The notes: generated from the sequence alone by a model not told the origin. DNA of 64,000 nt from Martelella sp. HB161492 (GCF_013184775.1 NZ_JAATVV010000008.1:62001-126000); one strand, 5' to 3'. Shown: positions 15,929 to 26,773, numbered from the stretch's first letter. Numbers and translations are program-made.

Positions 15929-18475
15929 CTAACGATTTAGGCGTGCATTGATAAGCTCAATCGACATGGCGCGCCTGAGCGAGCGGTTCTCCAGCACGGT
16001 ATCGATCCCCAGGCGGATAAAGCCGAGGATGAAGAGCCAGATCAGCAGATAGCACCAGACAAGGCCGATCAGACGCCAGGGCAGCTGCGGCACCAGAATT
16101 CCGAAACCACACATCAGCACAGCCGCCACCTGCGTCAGCACAATCGCGATCAGCAGCGGACGGGCCGGGAAAGGCGGCTTGAGGAACCAGTTTTCCTTGC
16201 GCGCGACGAGCAGCAGCAAATGCCCCCCGGCGACCAGCTGCAGGAACATCATCGACTGGATATGGGCCTGATTGGTCAGCCCGAGCCCGGCCCAGCGGGC
16301 CGGCTCCGACAGAACCTCCATGCCCATCAGCAGCAGGCCGAAAGACTCGACAATCGAGGCAAAGCCAAGCACGGCGGCAATCGTCAGCAAGCGCGGCATC
16401 TTCCATCGCACCGGCTGCTCGCTCACCGTGGTGTTGTCATAGGCAATCGTCATGATCGGCACGTCATCCAGCAGCGACATGATCACGATCATGATCGGTG
16501 TCAGCGGCTGGAAACCAAGGAAGATGGTCGACAGCACGACCAGGAACATGATGTCCATGGTCAGAGCCACACGATAGACCGTATAGGCCGTGATGCGGCC
16601 GAAGATGCGCCGCGCCTCGTCAATCGCGTTCTGGATCACGGAAAGGCCCGGCGCCGTCAGGATCAGCGCGGCAGCGCCGCGCGCCGCATCCGTTGCCCCG
16701 GATACGGCAATACCGCAATCGGCCTGTTTCAGTGCCGGCGCATCGTTGACGCCATCACCGGTCATGGCAACCAGATGGCCGGCCTCCTGAAACGTCTTGA
16801 CGATGGCATATTTATGCTCGGGAAAGACCCGGGCAAAGCCATCGGCCGCCAGGATCTGACGGGCGATCGGTCCCGGCACATGATCCGGATCCATATCCGG
16901 CGGAAACACATCCGCAGCCGTCATGATATTCGAGCCGAGCCCCAGCTGGCGCGCTGTTTCCCGGGCAATCGCCGTGTCGTCACCGGTGATCATCTTGACC
17001 GTGACGCCCTTGGTGCCGACATTTTCGATGGTCGACTTCGAATCATCGCGCGGCGGATCGAACATCGGCAGGATGCCGAGCAGCGACCAGCTAGCACCGC
17101 CATCATCCGAACGGGCAACGGCAAGCGCACGATAGCCCTTGGCACCGAGTGCCGAAACATCGCCATCGACCTTCTTCGATACCGCTTCATCCGCCTTGGC
17201 CAGTTCGACAATCGCATGCGGGGCACCCTTCGCCGTCAGGAAGGATACACCATCCGGTCCGGTGACGGAGGCCTGCGTGCGCTTCGAAACCGGATCAAAC
17301 GGGACGAATTTGTCGATCCGGTAGCCCTTCAGCACGGATTTATCTGCAAGCGCACCGATCACGGCACCATCGATCGCATCGGCATTTTCCGCCTTCGAGG
17401 CCAGCGCTCCGGCGAGAATGATCGCCTGCGGATCGGCAGCGGCAACGGCGATCGGATCGCCAAGCGTGAGAATGTTCTTGGTCAGGGTTCCGGTCTTGTC
17501 GGAGCAGAGAATATCTGCCCCCGCCATCTCATCGATCGAGGTCAGCCGCGAGACGATCGCCTTTTCCTTCGACAGGGCCAGAGCGCCGAGCGCCATGGTG
17601 ATGGAAAAGACGGCAGGCATGGCAACCGGGATCGAAGCAACCAGCAGAACCAGCACGAATTGCAGGATCTCAAGCGCATCCGACAGGCCCCAATTGTCGG
17701 TCTTGACGATGTCGACATAGACCTGAACGGCAACCATGATCATCGCCAGCACCACTGCGACAACGATCAGGAAATTGCCGATCTGAAACATCGCCTTCTG
17801 TGCCTGGCTTACCGCGCCGGCACCGGCGACAAGTTTCGCCGTGCGGCCGAAGAAGGTCTCACCGCCCGTTGCCGTCACCACGGCGGTCATCTCGCCCTGC
17901 TTCACCACACTTCCGGAATAGGCCTCATCACCAATATGCTTGGTGACCGGCAGTGATTCGCCCGTCAGTGCCGCCTGGTCGATCGAGGCATAATCGCCGC
18001 CCACGAGCCGGATGTCCGCTGGAACGATGCCGCCAAGCCTGATCTTGACGATATCGCCAGGCACCAGTGTCGCCGCATCGATGGTGACAAAGGCACCGTC
18101 TCTGAGCGCCGTTGCCTGCGGTGCCAGCGAATTCTTCAACGCTGTCAGTGCATTGGCCGCCTTGTTGTCCTGAAAGAATTCGAGCCCGGCATTGAAGATC
18201 AGCAGACCGAAAATGATCACGAAGTCGCCGATATCGCCGAGAAACAGCGATACAAGAGCAGCCGCTTCGATCATGAAGGCGATCGGTCCGACAAAATGAA
18301 TCGCAACCTTCTTGAACAGGCTCTCCTTCTTCTCGGGCAGCGCATTCGGGCCATACTGGCCAAGCCTGGCTTCTGCCTCGGCTGCACTGAGCCCTTTGTC
18401 CGGATCAACCTTGAGCGCTGACAGCACAAGCTCCAGCGGCGCCTTGGATAGATTTTCCTTGCCTTCATCTGCCAT
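15929..18475 (-). CDS. Plasma-membrane-type (P3A) H+-exporting ATPase
   Basis: 848-residue P-type ATPase. An N-terminal cation-ATPase segment (LSAAEAEARLGQYGPNAL) is followed by an actuator domain with the TGES loop (AALTGESLPVTK). The phosphorylation motif is CSDKTGTLT, then the MITGDD and MTGDGVNDAPALKQAD hinge motifs, with about ten membrane helices in all. It is closest in pattern to the plant/fungal/bacterial proton-efflux subgroup, so pumping of H+ out of the cytosol at the cost of ATP is the expected job; the ion is inferred. The ATG at 18475 has GGAG seven bases upstream. Likely in one transcript with the PPK2 gene. Confidence 0.92.
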   Translation of the reverse strand: MADEGKENLSKAPLELVLSALKVDPDKGLSAAEAEARLGQYGPNALPEKKESLFKKVAIHFVGPIAFMIEAAALVSLFLGDIGDFVIIFGLLIFNAGLEFFQDNKAANALTALKNSLAPQATALRDGAFVTIDAATLVPGDIVKIRLGGIVPADIRLVGGDYASIDQAALTGESLPVTKHIGDEAYSGSVVKQGEMTAVVTATGGETFFGRTAKLVAGAGAVSQAQKAMFQIGNFLIVVAVVLAMIMVAVQVYVDIVKTDNWGLSDALEILQFVLVLLVASIPVAMPAVFSITMALGALALSKEKAIVSRLTSIDEMAGADILCSDKTGTLTKNILTLGDPIAVAAADPQAIILAGALASKAENADAIDGAVIGALADKSVLKGYRIDKFVPFDPVSKRTQASVTGPDGVSFLTAKGAPHAIVELAKADEAVSKKVDGDVSALGAKGYRALAVARSDDGGASWSLLGILPMFDPPRDDSKSTIENVGTKGVTVKMITGDDTAIARETARQLGLGSNIMTAADVFPPDMDPDHVPGPIARQILAADGFARVFPEHKYAIVKTFQEAGHLVAMTGDGVNDAPALKQADCGIAVSGATDAARGAAALILTAPGLSVIQNAIDEARRIFGRITAYTVYRVALTMDIMFLVVLSTIFLGFQPLTPIMIVIMSLLDDVPIMTIAYDNTTVSEQPVRWKMPRLLTIAAVLGFASIVESFGLLLMGMEVLSEPARWAGLGLTNQAHIQSMMFLQLVAGGHLLLLVARKENWFLKPPFPARPLLIAIVLTQVAAVLMCGFGILVPQLPWRLIGLVWCYLLIWLFILGFIRLGIDTVLENRSLRRAMSIELINARLNR

Positions 18476-18798
18476 TGCAAATCTCCGCATAAAAAGATCT
18501 TGGCACGACTGCCGTGCCCATCCCCGATGATCTTTAGCCGGCCTGAAGTCCGGCGCGCATCATGAAGCTTATTCCACCAACAGAACGCATTAAAGGAACA
18601 TTTTGCAACCGCGGATATTGCACTGCAAAGCGTCGAATCATCGCAGCTGGGAGCAATGGAAAAACGCGCCACAGAAGCCTGCAGCGCGTTGGCAATTTTG
18701 TTGCTTTCATCTTTCAGCGCGGCAACGGACCGAGCAGCCGCAAACCTCAACCGTTCCGCAAGACGGCGGTCAAAGGGAGAGAATCAACCGGACTGAAA
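18476..18798. other. Intergenic region: merR terminator and ATPase promoter region
   Basis: 323 bases. A clear minus-strand terminator for merR lies at 18656-18690. The remaining 180 bases before the ATPase ATG should hold its promoter. No gene or repeat was recognised. Confidence 0.5.
18656..18690 (-). terminator. Rho-independent terminator of merR
   Basis: On the minus strand AACGCGC-TG-CAG pairs with CTG-TG-GCGCGTT around GCTT, followed by TTTCC. Confidence 0.75.
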
Positions 18799-19326
18799 CT
18801 AGCGCACCTGATCCAGCAGGCGCTTGCACTCCAGCAGGTCGTAAAGGACTTCCTGCAGCAGGTTGTCATCGGCCTTGCCGCGACCGCTCGCCGGCGACAA
18901 CTTGCCGCTGTCATCACCACGGCCGAAAAAGCGCCGTCCCGCCGATTTCTTCGGCCGCCCGACGATCTGCTCGTCATCGAACATCGATGTCTGGTCGCTG
19001 CCGCCATGGCCATCGTCCTGACCGGCGCCTGAAAGCGCCTGCAGAACCTCGGCATCCCCGGTTCCGACGGCGGTGACGAATTTATTGCCATTGGTGCGCA
19101 GCAATTTCTGCACACCCTTGATCGTATAGCCGTGATCGTAGAGCAGATGCCGGATACCCTGCAGCAATTCGACATCTTCGGGACGGTAGTAACGACGCCC
19201 GCCGCCGCGCTTCATCGGCTTCACCTGCGTGAAGCGGGTCTCCCAGAACCGCAGCACATGCTGGGGCAGATCAAGCTCCTCGGCGACTTCCGAGATGGTT
19301 CTGAAGGCTTCCGGGCTCTTGTCCAT
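18799..19326 (-). CDS. MerR-family transcriptional regulator
   Basis: 175-residue regulator. The N-terminal winged helix ([25 protein letters not shown], about residues 8-32, then [22 protein letters not shown]) is a clear MerR DNA-binding domain. The rest is polar, with no cysteine or ligand pocket I can name, so it does not look like a metal or redox sensor. In rhizobia this gene regularly follows ihfA, as here with about 90 bases between, and may be the last gene of the plsX-fabH-ihfA group. The ATG at 19326 follows AGGAGC. Target genes unknown. Confidence 0.88.
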   Translation of the reverse strand: MDKSPEAFRTISEVAEELDLPQHVLRFWETRFTQVKPMKRGGGRRYYRPEDVELLQGIRHLLYDHGYTIKGVQKLLRTNGNKFVTAVGTGDAEVLQALSGAGQDDGHGGSDQTSMFDDEQIVGRPKKSAGRRFFGRGDDSGKLSPASGRGKADDNLLQEVLYDLLECKRLLDQVR

Positions 19327-19416
19327 GAATCAGCTCCTGATGCGCGTGTAATGTCATTATTTCAACGAGATTCGCTGCCAGTGACAAGGCTGACATGCCG
19401 CAACCGCGCGAAAAGA

Positions 19417-19749
19417 TCAGGACGCGTCACGCGCTGCCTTGGCCTTGCGTCCAAGATGCGATTTCAGGATCTTCTGCTTGAGGACGTTGGAAGCCTTGAA
19501 GGTCATGACGCGCCGCGGCGAAATCGGAACTTCCTCGCCGGTCTTCGGATTGCGGCCTATGCGTTCGTTCTTGTCGCGCACTTGGAAAGTCGCAAAGGAT
19601 GAAAGCTTGACGGTTTCGCCGCGCACGATCGCGTCACAAATTTCGTCAATGACCATTTCGACCAGTTCAGCCGACTCCGTCCTCGAGAGTCCGACCTTTC
19701 GGAAAACTGACTCAGCCAGATCCGCACGCGTCACAGTTTTGCCAGGCAT
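19417..19749 (-). CDS. ihfA: Integration host factor, alpha subunit
   Basis: 110-residue nucleoid protein that bends DNA as a heterodimer with IhfB. The sequence [33 protein letters not shown] forms the N-terminal helices. The beta-arm is [33 protein letters not shown], with the Pro of the GRNPKTGEE turn that intercalates into DNA. The C-terminal [15 protein letters not shown] is a little longer than in E. coli (99 residues). It lies 99 bases after fabH on the same strand. Confidence 0.96.
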   Translation of the reverse strand: MPGKTVTRADLAESVFRKVGLSRTESAELVEMVIDEICDAIVRGETVKLSSFATFQVRDKNERIGRNPKTGEEVPISPRRVMTFKASNVLKQKILKSHLGRKAKAARDAS

Positions 19750-19848
19750 TCCCGCATCCTATTGATTGAAAAATTCCCCGTCCGCGAAGACTATTTGCGT
19801 CTGCGCACGCGGTCAAGTCAATGGTTGCCAGCAAAGGCCGCAATCCGT

Positions 19849-20817
19849 TCACCAACGCAACAATACTGCGCCCCAGGTGAAGCCGCCGCCCATAGCTTCC
19901 AGCATGACATGGTCATTCTTGCGAATCTTTCCGTCCGCCACTGCCGACGCTAGCGCCAATGGAATCGATGCTGCCGACGTGTTGGCATGACGGTTGACCG
20001 TGATGACAACCTTTTCCAGCGGAATACCAAGCTTTTTGGCAGAGCCTTCGATGATGCGGCGATTGGCCTGATGCGGCACAAGCCAGTCGAGTTCATCCGC
20101 CGTGATGTTCGCTTCTGCGAAAGCGGCCTCGATGACATCGGTGATCATGCCGACAGCATGCTTGAAGACCTCCCGGCCCTCCATGCGCAGATGACCGATC
20201 GTGCCGGTCGATGATACGCCGCCGTCGACATAAAGTTTTTCACAGTGAGAACCGTCAGCACGCAGGCTGGTGGCGATAATGCCGCGGCCTTCGGCCTGCT
20301 CTTCCTCAACCGCCTCAAAGATCACGGCACCGGCACCATCACCGAACAGCACGCAGGTCGTGCGATCGGTCCAGTCGAGAAGCCGCGAGAAGGTTTCCGC
20401 GCCAATCACCATAACACGTCTGGCGCGCCCGGCCCGGATGAAGCTGTCGGCCGTCGTCACGGCGTAGACGAAGCCGGAACAGACAGCCTGCATGTCAAAG
20501 GCGAAACCATGATGCATGCCCAGACGGCTCTGAATATTCACGGCCGTTGCTGGAAAGGTATTATCCGGCGTCGATGTCGCAACGATGATCAGATCCAGAT
20601 CATCAGGCGTCAAACCTGCATCCGCAAGGGCTGCACGCGCGGCAGCCTCACCAAGCGAAGCCGTGGTTTCATCGGCACCAGCAATATATCTCTGGCAAAT
20701 GCCCGTCCGCTGCTGAATCCAGGCGTCGGAAGTGTCGACAAGCATCTCAAGCTCGGCATTGGTAACTACCCGCTTCGGCAGCGCCGACCCGACCCCACAC
20801 ACAACAGAACGGATCAT
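19849..20817 (-). CDS. fabH: Beta-ketoacyl-ACP synthase III
   Basis: 322 residues; starts fatty acid synthesis by condensing acetyl-CoA with malonyl-ACP in the cytosol. The Cys-His-Asn triad is visible: Cys113 (MQAVCSGF), His249 (LVPHQANRR) and Asn279 ([11 protein letters not shown]). Length matches the family. The AT-containing gap of 283 bases to plsX upstream could hold a separate promoter, though plsX-fabH cotranscription is common. Followed by ihfA and merR on the same strand. Confidence 0.97.
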   Translation of the reverse strand: MIRSVVCGVGSALPKRVVTNAELEMLVDTSDAWIQQRTGICQRYIAGADETTASLGEAAARAALADAGLTPDDLDLIIVATSTPDNTFPATAVNIQSRLGMHHGFAFDMQAVCSGFVYAVTTADSFIRAGRARRVMVIGAETFSRLLDWTDRTTCVLFGDGAGAVIFEAVEEEQAEGRGIIATSLRADGSHCEKLYVDGGVSSTGTIGHLRMEGREVFKHAVGMITDVIEAAFAEANITADELDWLVPHQANRRIIEGSAKKLGIPLEKVVITVNRHANTSAASIPLALASAVADGKIRKNDHVMLEAMGGGFTWGAVLLRW

Positions 20818-21071
20818 TCTTACTCCCTATCGACAGACCATCTGGAAAGCGTGGCTCGCGTCCTGCAGGCTGCGTCTTACTTGATACTAATGCGCCCATC
20901 GAACCCTGGTCCGTCGAACGCGTTTCTCTTATCCCTGCCGGGACGGATTTCACAACGCACTTTTCGTTACAAACGTAAAACTAAACTTCCACCGATCACA
21001 TCTTAAGGGTGTGCAACCGGAAAAAACGATCGTGAATAGCAACACATCAGCCCCCGCCCCCAGGCAACCGG

Positions 21072-21097
21072 ATCAGCCGATATGCCTCTCGGCTGAT
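21072..21097 (-). terminator. Stem-loop just after plsX
   Basis: Perfect 9-bp stem ATCAGCCGA/TCGGCTGAT with an 8-base loop, 3 bases beyond the plsX stop. There is no T run, so it is possibly a transcript-end stabiliser or a partial attenuator between plsX and fabH. Confidence 0.4.
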
Positions 21098-21100
21098 GGG

Positions 21101-22153
21101 CTAGCCAAGTGCAGCTTCAGGTCCGCGCGGCGGTTCATGCTTGGCGTGGTATTCACTGAGATCCTGTTGGATTTTTGCGGTCAGGCCGTTTTTCACCATG
21201 TCATAGGCCACTTCGACGGCAGCGGAAAAACCCTCTGCATCCGTGCCGCCATGGCTTTTGATGACAATGCCGTTCAGACCAAGAAAGACGCCGCCATTGA
21301 TCTTGCGCGGATCGAGCTTGTCGCGAAGCATGGCAAAGGCCGCCCGCGCAAACAGATAACCGATGCGTGACATCAGCGTCCGCGACATCGCCATGCGCAG
21401 GAAATCGGCAATCTGCCGGGCTGTGCCCTCGGCCGTCTTCAGTGCGATATTGCCGGTGAAACCTTCGACAACAAAGACATCGACGGTTCCCTTGCCGAGA
21501 TCATTTCCCTCGACGAAGCCTTCATAGGCGAGATTTTCGACATTGGCCTCGCGCAGCAGCTGGCCGGCCTTCTTGACCTCTTCGACGCCCTTAATCTCCT
21601 CAACGCCGACATTGATGAGTCCAACGGTCGGCCGCTTGATTTCAAAGAGCGCGCGCGCCATCGCGCCACCCATCAGTGCAAAATCGAGCAGCTGCTTCGC
21701 ATCCGCACCAATCGTTGCACCGATATCGAGGACGATGCTCTCCCCCCGCGTGGTCGGCCAGATGCCGGCGATGGCCGGCCGGTCGATCTCGGGCAATGTC
21801 TTGAGGCAGAACACCGCCATGGCCATGAGGGCGCCGGTATTGCCAGCAGAAACGGCAACATCAGCCTCGTTGTCACGCACAGCCTGTATTGCCTGCCACA
21901 TGCTTGAAACATTCCGTCCACGCCGCAAGGCCTGGCTTGGTTTCTCATCCATGCCGACCGCAACGTCGCAATTGTGAACGGTTGAGTGTTCTTTCAGCTT
22001 GGGATGAGCCTCCAGCAAGGCTTCGATCTCATCCTGTTTGCCATAAAGCTGATAGCTGATATCGGGATGGCGCTGCAACGCTTTCGCGGCGCCGCCAATT
22101 GCCACCTTGGCCCCGACATCGCCGCCCATGACATCTATCGAAATCTTGATCAC
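21101..22153 (-). CDS. plsX: Phosphate acyltransferase PlsX
   Basis: 350 residues; makes acyl-phosphate from acyl-ACP for phosphatidic acid synthesis at the membrane. The N-terminus [19 protein letters not shown] is the family hallmark. The [29 protein letters not shown] and [33 protein letters not shown] segments are conserved active-site regions. I use the GTG at 22153, since an ATG further upstream (22249) would add 32 residues without family match. It lies downstream of the DUF177 gene (about 230 bases) and upstream of fabH, the usual lipid cluster. Confidence 0.95.
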   Translation of the reverse strand: MIKISIDVMGGDVGAKVAIGGAAKALQRHPDISYQLYGKQDEIEALLEAHPKLKEHSTVHNCDVAVGMDEKPSQALRRGRNVSSMWQAIQAVRDNEADVAVSAGNTGALMAMAVFCLKTLPEIDRPAIAGIWPTTRGESIVLDIGATIGADAKQLLDFALMGGAMARALFEIKRPTVGLINVGVEEIKGVEEVKKAGQLLREANVENLAYEGFVEGNDLGKGTVDVFVVEGFTGNIALKTAEGTARQIADFLRMAMSRTLMSRIGYLFARAAFAMLRDKLDPRKINGGVFLGLNGIVIKSHGGTDAEGFSAAVEVAYDMVKNGLTAKIQQDLSEYHAKHEPPRGPEAALG

Positions 22154-22382
22154 GCGTTCTTGAATCCCATTACCTTGCTTCAGATGAAGCCGGGTCAAAT
22201 TACCCTTTTTACCCTGCGAAACAACCACAGCCGGCCATTTTACGATCATTCTGCCTGCACATTGGTTTCGGCACCAAATATTTGGCAGTTTTGTGAATTC
22301 CTCTCAAGTCCTCAGGAAAAGTTGTGCCTGATACCTCAGAAAGGTTTTTCATTATCCCCTTGCTCGCGCATCGCCAAGCCCT

Positions 22383-22988
22383 TTACGGCTCGCGCTTCCA
22401 ATCCTTCAGCGCGGCGAAGGGTGATTCCTTGATGTCCTCATCCTCGGCGGGCACCTCTTCCTCTTCCTGCGATGGCTCAAATCCGACGCCTTCCTTGCGC
22501 GGATAAGGGTCGATACCGAGCGCGATCGCCTCGATCGCAACGGCTGCCAGATCAATCTCGCCACCGGCAAAGACTTCCGGTGCATCCGGACCGTCCGGAT
22601 CGACCAGCAGCGCGCCGTCTTCGCTGAAGTCGCGCTTGATCTGGCGGGAGCCCTCCGGCAGGAAAGTCATGTCGACCTCTTCGTCAACACGCGCCGCAAT
22701 CGGCTCAAGCGTGACACTGCAGGCCTGGGTCAGACGCGCCGAGACCCGCCCGCGCACCCGCAGCCCTTCCTTGCGCCACAGCGTCACCTCAAGATCGGCG
22801 ACGGCACTTTCGACCGAGACCACGTCAAAAACATCCGCGAGCGCGGCACGGCCGGCAGCATCAGCTTCGATATGAACATGCTTGACCTTGCCCGACGCGC
22901 GGGCTGCGGCGAAGGGGGAAGTAAAGCCGTCAATGGCACTTTCGGCATTCTCAATGGGCACGGCCCGTCTCCAGATGTTCAGGGACAA
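22383..22988 (-). CDS. DUF177 (YceD-like) protein
   Basis: 201 residues of the YceD/DUF177 family, linked elsewhere to 23S rRNA processing and found beside rpmF or plsX. The conserved cysteine segment is LTQACSVTLEPIAARVDEEV (about residues 86-105). A second conserved stretch is EIDLAAVAIEAIALGIDPYPRKEGV near residues 143-167. The tail is acidic (EEEEVPAEDEDIKESPFAALKDWKREP), with the usual PFAALKDWK ending. The start at 22988 overlaps the upstream gene by 38 bases; a GTG at 22961 would cut the overlap. rpmF is not adjacent here. Confidence 0.88.
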   Translation of the reverse strand: MSLNIWRRAVPIENAESAIDGFTSPFAAARASGKVKHVHIEADAAGRAALADVFDVVSVESAVADLEVTLWRKEGLRVRGRVSARLTQACSVTLEPIAARVDEEVDMTFLPEGSRQIKRDFSEDGALLVDPDGPDAPEVFAGGEIDLAAVAIEAIALGIDPYPRKEGVGFEPSQEEEEVPAEDEDIKESPFAALKDWKREP

Positions 22989-23508
22989 GGAAGCTCACAA
23001 GCCCTGTCTCCACGACAATTTCGTCCAGCCGCTCCAGATGATCCGTATTTTCCAGCATCCAGCGCGCCAGCTCGCCCATATCAGGCGGATCGGATTTTTC
23101 CGAGTAAAAATTGAACTGCAGCGCGCGCGAAAGCTGGGAGAGGTCACGCGCCTCAAGCGCCTGGGCATAGCGTTCGAGCCTGCCGTAAAACATTCCGGCC
23201 AGTTTTTTCATGCGCTTCGGCACCGAATTATCACCGACCCCCAGTTCGCGAATCGAATAGTCGACATCCATGAAAAAGGCATCGACGATGGCCTGGGCGA
23301 TTTCCTTGCCGGCGGCGCCGGACTTCGCCGTGCGGCGCAAAAACAGAATCATCACCACCGACAGCATCTCGAAACGGCCCATCACCGTATCCGGTACACT
23401 ATATTCCACATAGAAACACGGCATCCGTGTCGTCGCCGTAATCACGCCATACTGGCGGTCGACAATCACCTTGTTGTTGCGCCTAGAACCAAAAATACCC
23501 ATCGCCAT
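22951..23508 (-). CDS. Ubiquinol-cytochrome c chaperone (Cbp3-like)
   Basis: 185-residue protein of the CBP3 family, which assists assembly of the cytochrome bc1 complex in mitochondria and alphaproteobacteria. Typical stretches are MPCFYVEYSVPDTVMGRFEMLSV (about residues 29-51), AQAIVDAFFMDVDYSIRELGVGD (about 74-96) and VPKRMKKLAGMFYGRLERYAQAL. No signal peptide or membrane helix, so it acts from the cytosolic side. It overlaps the DUF177 gene, and the two are probably cotranslated; this pair ahead of plsX is usual in rhizobia. Divergent from bamE. Confidence 0.9.
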   Translation of the reverse strand: MAMGIFGSRRNNKVIVDRQYGVITATTRMPCFYVEYSVPDTVMGRFEMLSVVMILFLRRTAKSGAAGKEIAQAIVDAFFMDVDYSIRELGVGDNSVPKRMKKLAGMFYGRLERYAQALEARDLSQLSRALQFNFYSEKSDPPDMGELARWMLENTDHLERLDEIVVETGLVSFLVPEHLETGRAH

Positions 23509-23813
23509 ATTTCTTCTTGATCCGCAATCGAGGCCGTCGCCGACACGCTTTGCATTGCATCCGGACGCAAGCTGGTTTACCCAAGCATTTCGCAGTCGGC
23601 AATGTCATCTAGACAAGATAGATTGACGGCGTCCGGAACGCTTGCAAAACTCATTCGATGGTAATTTGCGGTCTAAATTCTCGCAACCTCGAATGTAGGA
23701 GCTTTGGCAGGTGATCCCATGAGCGGACGGTCATCCGCCATGGATACGCGAAAATTGACCAACGGGCCGTTAGATTATTGGCCAGACAAGAGATTTGTAA
23801 CAGGGAGTGTTTC
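23509..23813. other. Divergent promoter region (cbp3-type gene / bamE)
   Basis: 305 bases between divergent starts. A TTGACC (23756-23761) followed by TTAGATTATT resembles a promoter for bamE. I see no RNA gene, repeat or open frame of note. Confidence 0.4.
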
Positions 23814-24323
23814 TTGGAAACTCGTCGCAGGAGCTTTGGAGCGAAACCGGTTCGTCTGGCAGTTGCAGGTGCGGTGATCGGCCTGACCCTCGCCGCAGCG
23901 GGATGCTCGACCACCCAGACGCTGTATCAGGGATATGTGGTCGATGAGCAGATGCTGCAGCTGATCAAGCAGGGCTCAAGCCGCGAGCAGGTGCTTTTGA
24001 CGCTTGGCCAGCCCTCCACAACGGCAACCTTCGATAACGAAGTGTTCTACTATATCTCGCAGCAGAAGCAGCGGACCTACGCCTTCCAGAAGCCGCGCCT
24101 GATCTCGCAGGAAATTCTTGCGGTCTATTTCGGCTCGGACGGCCGTGTCGAAAAGGTCGCCCGTTACACCCTGCAGGACGGCCATGTTGTCGATATGGTA
24201 TCCGACACGACGCCGACCGGCGGCAAGGACCTGACCTTCATCCAGCAGATCCTGTCGGGTTCGGGCAAGAATTCAGCCCGGAACTTCTTCGATACGGCTG
24301 CAGGCAACAGCGCCATCAAGTAA
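23814..24323 (+). CDS. bamE: Outer-membrane assembly lipoprotein BamE (SmpA/OmlA family)
   Basis: 169-residue outer-membrane lipoprotein, part of the BAM beta-barrel insertion machine. The signal sequence ends in lipobox LAAAGC (Cys about residue 32). The mature part has the SmpA/OmlA motif: a YVVDEQMLQLIKQGSSREQVLLTLGQPS helix pair, then beta strands NEVFYYISQQKQR. I chose the TTG at 23814 because AGGGAG stands seven bases before it. An ATG at 23778 lacks a ribosome binding site and gives an odd charged N-terminus. Convergent with hppA, with a strong shared terminator between. Confidence 0.93.
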   Translation: METRRRSFGAKPVRLAVAGAVIGLTLAAAGCSTTQTLYQGYVVDEQMLQLIKQGSSREQVLLTLGQPSTTATFDNEVFYYISQQKQRTYAFQKPRLISQEILAVYFGSDGRVEKVARYTLQDGHVVDMVSDTTPTGGKDLTFIQQILSGSGKNSARNFFDTAAGNSAIK

Positions 24324-24348
24324 GGGCGCTGCCACAACGCGAATTCAA

Positions 24349-24380
24349 GAAAGGCCCGGTCGCATGCGACCGGGCCTTTC
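24349..24380. terminator. Bidirectional rho-independent terminator (bamE / hppA)
   Basis: Perfect 32-base palindrome: GAAAGGCCCGGTCGC followed by its exact complement, with T-rich flanks on both sides. It ends bamE on the plus strand and hppA on the minus strand. Confidence 0.9.
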
Positions 24381-24430
24381 TCTGTTCCGAGGCTGCACGG
24401 AACGCCGGCCCTTTCGGACCGGCGCCGTTT

Positions 24431-26566
24431 TCATGCGAGAATTGCAAGCAGCAGCAACGCGACGATATTGGTGATCTTGATCGCCGGATTGACGGCCGGA
24501 CCGGCCGTATCCTTGTAGGGGTCGCCGACGGTATCCCCCGTGACCGAAGCCTTGTGCGCTTCTGATCCCTTGACGTGGCGGACGCCATCCTTGTCAACGA
24601 AACCGTCCTCGAAGCTCTTCTTGGCATTGTCCCATGCGCCACCACCCGAGGTCATCGAGATGGCAACGAACAGGCCGTTGACGATCACGCCCAGCAGCGA
24701 GGCACCGAGGGCTGCGAAGGCCGAGGCCTTGGACCCCGACAGCGCCCAGACGCCAAAAAAGACGACCAGCGGTGCCAGAACCGGCAGCAGCGAGGGAATA
24801 ATCATCTCGCGGATTGCCGCCCGGGTCAGCATATCAACCGCACGGCCATAATCCGGACGATCCTTGCCTTCCATGATGCCGGGCTTTTCGCGGAACTGCT
24901 TGCGCACTTCCTCCACCACGGCACTCGCCGCCCGGCCGACGGCCGTCATCGCGATACCGCCGAACAGATAGGGGATCAGACCACCAAAGATCAGCCCTGC
25001 CACGACATAGGGGTTTGACAGCGAGAAGGAGATATCGCCGATCCCGGCGAAGAAGGGATATTTGTCGCCATTGGCGGCAAAATAGCTCAGATCGTTGGAA
25101 TAGGCGGCAAACAGCACCAGAGCGCCAAGACCGGCCGAACCGATGGCATAGCCCTTGGTCACGGCCTTGGTCGTGTTGCCGACGGCATCCAGCGCATCGG
25201 TGGACTTGCGCACTTCCGGAGGCAGTCCGGCCATTTCGGCAATGCCGCCGGCATTATCCGTCACGGGGCCGAAAGCATCGAGCGCGACGATCATGCCGGC
25301 AAGGCCGAGCATGGCGGTAACGGCAATACCGGTGCCAAACAGCCCCGCCAGCTGGTAGGTGGCGATGATGCCGCCGCAGATGACGAGCGCCGGCAGCGCC
25401 GTTGCTTCAAGCGAGACCGCAAGGCCCTGAATGACGTTGGTGCCATGACCGGACACCGAAGCCTGGGCGATCGAGGTGACCGGACGCTTGCCCGTGCCGG
25501 TGTAATATTCGGTGATGACCACGATCAGTGCGGTGACGATCAGACCGACAATGCCGCAGAGGAACAGGTTAAGGCCGGTGATATCGCGGCCGGCGACCTC
25601 TCCGAGGCTGCCGAAGCCGACCGTTGCCAGAACGGCAATGGCCAGACCGATAATCGACAGAAGGCCGGTGACGATCAGACCGCGGTAAAGCGCGCCCATG
25701 ATCGAGCCGTTTGCACCGAGCTTGACGAAGAATGTTCCGGCAATCGACGTCAAGATGCAGACCGCGCAGATGGCCAGCGGCAGCAGCATGACACTTGACA
25801 GAATGGCCGTCCCGCCAAAGAAGATCGCCGCCAGAACCATGGTCGCGACAACCGAAACCGCATAGGTTTCGAAAAGGTCGGCCGCCATGCCGGCGCAGTC
25901 GCCGACATTGTCACCGACATTGTCGGCGATCGTTGCCGGATTGCGCGGATCATCTTCGGGAATACCGGCTTCCACCTTGCCGACCAGATCGCCGCCGACA
26001 TCTGCCCCCTTGGTGAAGATGCCGCCGCCAAGACGGGCAAAGACCGAAATCAGCGATGCACCGAAACCGAGCGCAACCAGCGCATCGATGACCATGCGGT
26101 CGCCGGGATCATAACCAAGAATAACCGTCAGAATGAAGAAGTAGACAGAAACGCCAAGCAGCGCCAGGCCAGCAACCAGCATGCCGGTGATGGCACCCGA
26201 CTTGAAGGCGATATCAAGCCCTGCGGGAAGGCTGTGCGATGCCGCCTGGGCGGTGCGCACATTGGCGCGAACGGAAACATGCATGCCAATAAACCCGGCC
26301 GCTCCCGACAGGACAGCACCGATGACAAAGCCGATCGCCGCCGTCAGCGACAGCAGCAGCCATGCCAGCACAAAGACGACAACCCCGACAATGGCAATCG
26401 TCGTATACTGGCGCGTCAGATAGGCCTGAGCGCCTTCGCGGATGAAGCCCGCGATTTCCTGCATGCGCGGCGAGCCCTGATCCGCCACCATGACTGAGCG
26501 TATCGCCCACAAGGCATAGACAATGGATATAAGGCCGCAGATTATTACTGCGAGTAATATCATCAT
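24431..26566 (-). CDS. hppA: Membrane-bound H+-translocating pyrophosphatase, K+-independent type
   Basis: 711 residues and about 16 membrane helices; pumps protons using pyrophosphate. The catalytic motif region [20 protein letters not shown] (about residues 182-201) and the [19 protein letters not shown] segment are intact. The C-terminal second acidic motif includes [17 protein letters not shown]. The [10 protein letters not shown] stretch has lysine where K+-dependent enzymes have alanine, which marks the K+-independent subgroup. Well conserved in rhizobia, where it sits in membranes or acidocalcisomes. Single gene with its own promoter region of about 280 bases toward nusB. Confidence 0.96.
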   Translation of the reverse strand: MMILLAVIICGLISIVYALWAIRSVMVADQGSPRMQEIAGFIREGAQAYLTRQYTTIAIVGVVVFVLAWLLLSLTAAIGFVIGAVLSGAAGFIGMHVSVRANVRTAQAASHSLPAGLDIAFKSGAITGMLVAGLALLGVSVYFFILTVILGYDPGDRMVIDALVALGFGASLISVFARLGGGIFTKGADVGGDLVGKVEAGIPEDDPRNPATIADNVGDNVGDCAGMAADLFETYAVSVVATMVLAAIFFGGTAILSSVMLLPLAICAVCILTSIAGTFFVKLGANGSIMGALYRGLIVTGLLSIIGLAIAVLATVGFGSLGEVAGRDITGLNLFLCGIVGLIVTALIVVITEYYTGTGKRPVTSIAQASVSGHGTNVIQGLAVSLEATALPALVICGGIIATYQLAGLFGTGIAVTAMLGLAGMIVALDAFGPVTDNAGGIAEMAGLPPEVRKSTDALDAVGNTTKAVTKGYAIGSAGLGALVLFAAYSNDLSYFAANGDKYPFFAGIGDISFSLSNPYVVAGLIFGGLIPYLFGGIAMTAVGRAASAVVEEVRKQFREKPGIMEGKDRPDYGRAVDMLTRAAIREMIIPSLLPVLAPLVVFFGVWALSGSKASAFAALGASLLGVIVNGLFVAISMTSGGGAWDNAKKSFEDGFVDKDGVRHVKGSEAHKASVTGDTVGDPYKDTAGPAVNPAIKITNIVALLLLAILA

Positions 26567-26773
26567 TTCCCGTTTTCCTTCCCTCTACGGCTTCACCGGT
26601 GCTTTCAGACAATTCCGGTTCTGCTGAATGATGCCGTCCGATCCGGATATGCCGGATCGTCATTGCCGCCTGGCCATCTTGCAGACTGTCGTCTGTCCTC
26701 CCTGCCCATGGCGGACCACGATGAGAGTGCGGTCAGCTTGGTAAGGCGTCAAGTGGCAACAGTAGAGGGATGA

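Noticed and set aside
16220-17956. Long open frame (578 codons) opposite the H+-ATPase gene
   Set aside because: It is antisense to a gene with intact P-type ATPase motifs; the composition (His/Arg/Asp-rich) is that of a high-GC shadow frame.
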